The notes beneath the pieces are model-generated. The model made no database searches and had not been told where the DNA came from. It saw nothing but the letters and a program-made list of their open reading frames with translations. From Clostridiales bacterium (GTDB taxonomy: Bacteria > Bacillota > Clostridia > Christensenellales > Aristaeellaceae): a stretch of 37,324 nucleotides of DNA. The stretch covers positions 1-37,324 of the forward strand of contig SVGQ01000016.1 in NCBI GenBank assembly GCA_015056245.1, written 5' to 3'. Each line of letters begins with the position of its first letter. Within the stretch, counting starts at the first letter, position 1. The translations under genes and the position numbers were made by a program. Shown here piece by piece: positions 34,774 through 37,324 of this stretch.

Positions 34774-37043
34774 CAGGCAAGCAACTCCTTCAATACAGTG
34801 ATGGCGTTCTTTTTCCCGCCTTCACCAATTTCTGCGAGGGGACCGGCACAGGCGGGGCAGCCATCCTCGCAGCCGCAGCCCTGCGCCACTTTCAGCGCTT
34901 CTTCCAGCAGCATTTCCTGCATCTGATAGGCTTTTTCGCTCAAACCAACGCCGCCGGGATAGGAATCATAAAGGAAAATGGTGGGTTTGTCCGTAATGGG
35001 CGCTTTTACCTGATATACCACCCGCACATCCCGGGGAGCGCACATCAGGTACAGAGGGGCTACAATGCCCAGCAGATGGCTGATGGCAACCAGCGCGCCC
35101 TGCAGATCATCGTTGGAATACTTGGCTGCCAGCGAATCGGGAATGGTCCACCACATACCAGTGGTGTGCATATCGGTCTGGGGCAGGCGAACGATACCAA
35201 AGCCCAGCGTTTCGTGGGTATCCAGCTTCATTTTTTTGAAGATCTTCACAATGGTGCTGACCCGCAGCTCGCCAAGGGTCAGCGTACCGCCGTTTGAAAG
35301 CTGCTTTTGCTCCAGATCGTCCAAGATATGCAGGCTCACATTCAGGTCGGCATCGGTATAGTAGTCCACATCTACGGCGCGGATGTAGGCTTTGCAGGCA
35401 TCGTAGTCCAGCTTTTCCACCTGATACTGCCGAGCCTCGTGCATGTAAATAGCATTTTCGTGCAAGAGCATGGGAACCGTAAAGCGGTCCATCTCGCCGA
35501 TGACCCGGTGATGGGCAGGGTTGGTGATATCGATAATAATATAGTTTTCAGAGGTGGCGCTGCGCAGGCTGATCTCGCCGGAAGGCAGTTCCTCTTCCAT
35601 CCAGTAGTACTTGCCGTCCAGATGGCGCAGAATGTTGTTCTCCGTCAAATAATCCAGGAACTGATCCGTATCCCGCACGTTTCCGAAGGTTTCGCCTTCC
35701 TCAAAGGGCAACTCGTAAGCGGAGCATTTCAGATGAGAAGTAAGAATATACAGGTTGTCCGGCTGCACAAGGGCGTGCTCCGGCGAAGCATTGAAAAAAT
35801 AATCCGGATTCTCGATGATGTATTGATCAAGAGCCGCCGAGGAAGCCACCATGATGGTCAGCGCCGTATCCTTGCGGCGGCCTGCACGGCCTGCCTGCTG
35901 CCATGTGCTGGCAATGGTACCGGGGTAGCCGCACAGTACGCAGGCAGACAGCGAACCAATATCAATGCCCAATTCCAGCGCGTTGGTGGAGATGACCATA
36001 TCCACTTCGCCTGCCCGGAGACCGCGCTCGATCTCATGACGCTCGCCCGGCAAGTAGCCGCCCCGGTAGCCGCGCACACGCCCGGAAAAACCGTACGCAT
36101 CCTTCACGCAGTCCTTCATGTACCGGGTCATGATCTCTACCTGAATGCGGCTTTTGCAAAACACAATGGTGGGGATACCATTGCTCAGCAACTTTTCGGA
36201 TACACGGCGCACTTCCGGTACCACGCCCCGGCGGATACCCAGCGGCTTATTGACCACCGGGGGATTGTAGAACACGAAATGCCGTTCGCCCATGGGCGCG
36301 CCGTTGTTGGTCACTGCGCAAACGGTGCGACCCGTCAGAGCAGAAGCCAGTTCTGCCGGGTTGGCGATGGTGGCGCTGCACAGAATAAACTGAGGATGGC
36401 TGCCGTAGAAAGCGCACAGACGCATCAAGCGGCGCAGCACATTCGCCAGATGGCTGCCGAAAATGCCTCGATAGGTATGAATTTCATCAATGACGATGTA
36501 TTTCAGGTTTTCAAACAGCTTGACCCACTTGGTATGGTGGGGCAGGATATTGGCATGCAGCATATCCGGATTGGTAACCACGATGTGTCCCGCCTGACGG
36601 ATCGCCTTGCGGGCAGCCCCTTGGGTATCGCCGTCATAGGTGTATGCTTTGATATCCACGCCCAATTCTTCGATCATGCTGTACAGGCCGCTGACCTGAT
36701 CCGCTGAAAGCGCCTTGGTAGGGAACAGATACAGCGCCCGGGAATCGGGGTTTTCCAGAATGGAAGACACCACTGGCAGGTTGTAGCACATGGTTTTGCC
36801 GCTGGCAGTAGGGGTGACCACCACATAGTCTTTGCCCTGAGCTGCCAGTTCGTAGCATTCCGCCTGATGGGTGTATAGCCTGTGGATGCCCCGCTTGCGA
36901 AGCACTGTTTTGATGCGCTCGTCCATCCGGGCAGGGAAATCCACATACTGGCCTTCGGTGGCGGGCAGGGTGCGCCATTCAGTGACGCAATCCATAAAGG
37001 ATTTGTCCTGTTTCAGTGTGGTGATCAGTTGATCCAGATTCAT
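34773..37043 (-). CDS. mrfA: MrfA/YprA-type DEAD/DEAH-box helicase
   Basis: A 756-residue ATP-dependent DNA helicase of the YprA/Hrq1-like group. Motifs are VVTPTASGKT (77-84 TPTASGKT), DEIH at 186-189, SAT at 223-225, STNALELGIDIG, and the arginine-finger block QQAGRAGRR. A C-terminal DUF1998-type domain has SYPGGVGLSEKAY and a zinc-type cluster Cys723, Cys725, Cys729 and Cys732. This matches B. subtilis MrfA, which repairs mitomycin C lesions independently of UvrABC. The ATG at 37043 has GAAGGG about 10 bases upstream; an in-frame TTG at 37073 has no such site. A good promoter lies just ahead. It forms an operon with mrfB. Confidence 0.93.
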   Translation of the reverse strand: MNLDQLITTLKQDKSFMDCVTEWRTLPATEGQYVDFPARMDERIKTVLRKRGIHRLYTHQAECYELAAQGKDYVVVTPTASGKTMCYNLPVVSSILENPDSRALYLFPTKALSADQVSGLYSMIEELGVDIKAYTYDGDTQGAARKAIRQAGHIVVTNPDMLHANILPHHTKWVKLFENLKYIVIDEIHTYRGIFGSHLANVLRRLMRLCAFYGSHPQFILCSATIANPAELASALTGRTVCAVTNNGAPMGERHFVFYNPPVVNKPLGIRRGVVPEVRRVSEKLLSNGIPTIVFCKSRIQVEIMTRYMKDCVKDAYGFSGRVRGYRGGYLPGERHEIERGLRAGEVDMVISTNALELGIDIGSLSACVLCGYPGTIASTWQQAGRAGRRKDTALTIMVASSAALDQYIIENPDYFFNASPEHALVQPDNLYILTSHLKCSAYELPFEEGETFGNVRDTDQFLDYLTENNILRHLDGKYYWMEEELPSGEISLRSATSENYIIIDITNPAHHRVIGEMDRFTVPMLLHENAIYMHEARQYQVEKLDYDACKAYIRAVDVDYYTDADLNVSLHILDDLEQKQLSNGGTLTLGELRVSTIVKIFKKMKLDTHETLGFGIVRLPQTDMHTTGMWWTIPDSLAAKYSNDDLQGALVAISHLLGIVAPLYLMCAPRDVRVVYQVKAPITDKPTIFLYDSYPGGVGLSEKAYQMQEMLLEEALKVAQGCGCEDGCPACAGPLAEIGEGGKKNAITVLKELLA

Positions 37044-37097
37044 AGTATCGCTGCCCTTCGTTCCAAAATGCAAACGCGAACATTTGTGCGCAGGAGT

Positions 37098-37126
37098 ATT
37101 ATAGCAGGTATGTGATAGTTAGGCAA
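37098..37126 (-). promoter_or_regulatory. Promoter of mrfAB
   Basis: On the minus strand TTGCCT (37121-37126), a 17-base spacer and a perfect TATAAT (37098-37103). No SOS-type LexA box was noticed near it. Confidence 0.65.
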
Positions 37127-37172
37127 GAGGAAGAATCAACTGCATTGTGCAAGGGAAAGCAGCTACAGAAAA

Positions 37173-37317
37173 GACTGCCGGAAAGTTCCGGCAGTCGTAG
37201 GTCGTCAAAAAATTGCCTTCGGCAACTTTTTTGACGAGTTTTGCACCGTTTGCCTAGGAACCTACGGCCCCCCGGGCGGCAAACGGCGATAGGAATCCCT
37301 TGCTGCGCAAGGGTTCC
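37173..37317. repeat. Cluster of palindromes at the window edge
   Basis: Four inverted repeats follow one another without a gene. They are GACTGCCGGAA with its complement (37173-37196), CGTCAAAAAATTGCC with GGCAAC-T6-GACG (37203-37236), CCGTTTGCC with GGCAAACGG (37246-37254 and 37278-37286), and GGAATCCCTTGC with GCAAGGGTTCC (37292-37317). The first two could be terminators of a gene lying to the right. The whole cluster looks like a structured RNA or an intergenic repeat family. It continues to the window end, so its full extent is not seen. Confidence 0.55.
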
Positions 37318-37324
37318 GAAACCA

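Noticed and set aside
35307-36707. Long rightward open frame opposite mrfA
   Set aside because: Antisense to the helicase motifs; no recognisable protein features.

Overview
The window is a gene-dense, mostly chromosomal-looking stretch of a Gram-positive bacterium of the Bacillota, most likely class Clostridia and plausibly a gut or rumen member. The evidence is an isoleucine T-box leader in front of ileS, strong AGGAGG-type ribosome sites, TTGACA/TATAAT promoters, a potRABCD-type polyamine operon, a BlaI/BlaR1-type regulatory pair, a YitT protein and an MrfA/MrfB (YprA/YprB) pair. I cannot name the genus from the sequence alone.

Layout. 1-240: start of a sugar ABC-transporter binding protein, leftward and cut by the window edge. 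487-3985: promoter, T-box leader with terminator, and ileS. 4049-9053: a tight rightward run of a class I SAM methyltransferase, an RluA-type pseudouridine synthase, tgt, an mtnA-like isomerase and a beta-lactamase-fold serine hydrolase. 9137-13296: a leftward operon blaI-like / blaR1-like / secreted SH3b protein, with tandem operator-like dyads in its promoter. 13578-18058: a cupin-HTH regulator followed by potA, potB, potC and potD. 18193-19984: a leftward YitT-family membrane protein and a secreted protein of unknown function. 20244-23991: a GH29 alpha-L-fucosidase and a GH31 alpha-xylosidase, behind a leader with a terminator.

24146-28534: a rightward three-gene envelope locus. It contains an MBOAT O-acyltransferase, a membrane-anchored DHHW/AlgX-like protein with a Pro/Thr linker, and a membrane-anchored RCC1-type propeller protein with a similar linker. 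28675-29868: M20 amidohydrolase. 30028-31806: a large protein that looks like a sugar-active TIM-barrel enzyme with a beta-galactosidase-like middle domain, which I cannot place in a family. 31832-37043, all leftward: an SPL-type radical SAM protein, a TPR protein, MrfB exonuclease and MrfA helicase. 37173-37317: a cluster of palindromes at the right edge.

No transposase, phage gene, CRISPR array, rRNA or tRNA was seen. The parts with the best chance of being new are the MBOAT/DHHW/RCC1 locus, the BlaI/BlaR1 operon that carries no beta-lactamase and no visible penicillin-binding sensor, and the unassigned protein at 30028-31806.
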